From an uncultured Reyranella sp. (GTDB lineage: Bacteria; Pseudomonadota; Alphaproteobacteria; Reyranellales; Reyranellaceae), in the NCBI GenBank assembly GCA_937919085.1, contig CALFRN010000031.1, forward strand, positions 1 to 32,781: DNA of 32,781 bases, in the 5' to 3' direction. How positions within the stretch are numbered: position 1 is the stretch's first letter; each line of letters starts with the position of its first letter. The notes under the pieces were generated by a model, which was not told the DNA's origin, made no database searches, and was given only the letters and a program-made list of their open reading frames with translations. A program made the position numbers and the translations under genes. This document shows, piece after piece, positions 32,728-32,781 of this stretch.

Positions 32728-32781
32728 CTAGAGCGGACGGCGCAGGAACTCGAGCAGCAGCCGGTTGACCTCGTTGGGCCG
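32728..32781 (-). CDS. C-terminal end of a gene, probably alpha/beta hydrolase (5' part outside window)
   Basis: The last 17 codons and stop (TAG at 32730-32728) are visible: RPNEVNRLLLEFLRRPL. This ending is common in alpha/beta-hydrolase proteins, where the catalytic His lies just before it. The match is short, so the family is a guess. It lies upstream of the MFS gene on the same strand, 27 bp away. Confidence 0.5.
   Translation of the reverse strand, partial: RPNEVNRLLLEFLRRPL

Overview
The window is chromosomal DNA from a high-G+C (about two thirds by eye) Gram-negative bacterium, most likely an alphaproteobacterium. The pointers are a COX15-type heme A synthase, amino-acid ABC transport with a single permease, CoA-acylating methylmalonate-semialdehyde dehydrogenase, GMC oxidoreductase, amidohydrolase and dioxygenase genes, and REP-like intergenic palindromes. 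A Reyranella/Rhodospirillales-like or Hyphomicrobiales-like host would fit, but that is inference. I see no rRNA, tRNA, CRISPR array, insertion sequence, integrase or complete prophage. About 29 protein genes fill the window, and two of them run off its ends.

Layout. (1) 1-2502, minus: heme A synthase, then by ATGA overlap a membrane-anchored Sel1-repeat/peptidoglycan-binding protein with a Lys-Ala-Glu repeat tail that leaves the window. (2) 2598-6119, plus: a 1173-residue iron-sulfur flavoprotein with GltD-like and PyrK-like parts. (3) 6116-8610, minus: MATE efflux pump, SAM methyltransferase and MAPEG protein, with an 11-bp hairpin covering the methyltransferase ribosome-binding site. (4) 8704-12704, plus: cupin, RhlE-type helicase, stand-alone Lrp/AsnC-type RAM domain, beta-lactamase-fold hydrolase and a small unknown protein. 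(5) 12715-17631: divergent amidohydrolase and GMC oxidoreductase, then MmsA and a lone terminase-small-subunit-like HTH protein. (6) 17796-20188, minus: an unknown polytopic membrane protein and a 2OG-Fe(II) oxygenase. (7) 20493-23272: an acyl carrier protein facing a minus-strand group of TauD-type dioxygenase, metal-dependent amidohydrolase and an 82-residue unknown. (8) 23456-24241, plus: a secreted alpha/beta hydrolase.

(9) 24238-31132 is the most coherent functional unit. A divergent LysR regulator and M28 peptidase face a minus-strand group of ABC ATPase, periplasmic binding protein, permease, M20 deacylase/peptidase and ureohydrolase. This looks like uptake and hydrolysis of an amino-acid-like or guanidino-type compound. 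The ureohydrolase lacks one classical metal-binding His and the substrate-contacting Glu. A REP-like array of palindromes lies between the binding-protein and permease genes. (10) 31186-32781, minus: a DHA2-type MFS exporter, preceded by the last codons of what looks like an alpha/beta hydrolase.

I do not see a clearly new multi-gene system. The items most worth checking are the ureohydrolase with altered active-site positions and its operon, the hairpin over the methyltransferase ribosome-binding site, two genes that appear to start at CTG, the REP-like palindromes, the large flavoprotein, and three convergent gene pairs whose stop codons overlap in CTAG or TTAG.
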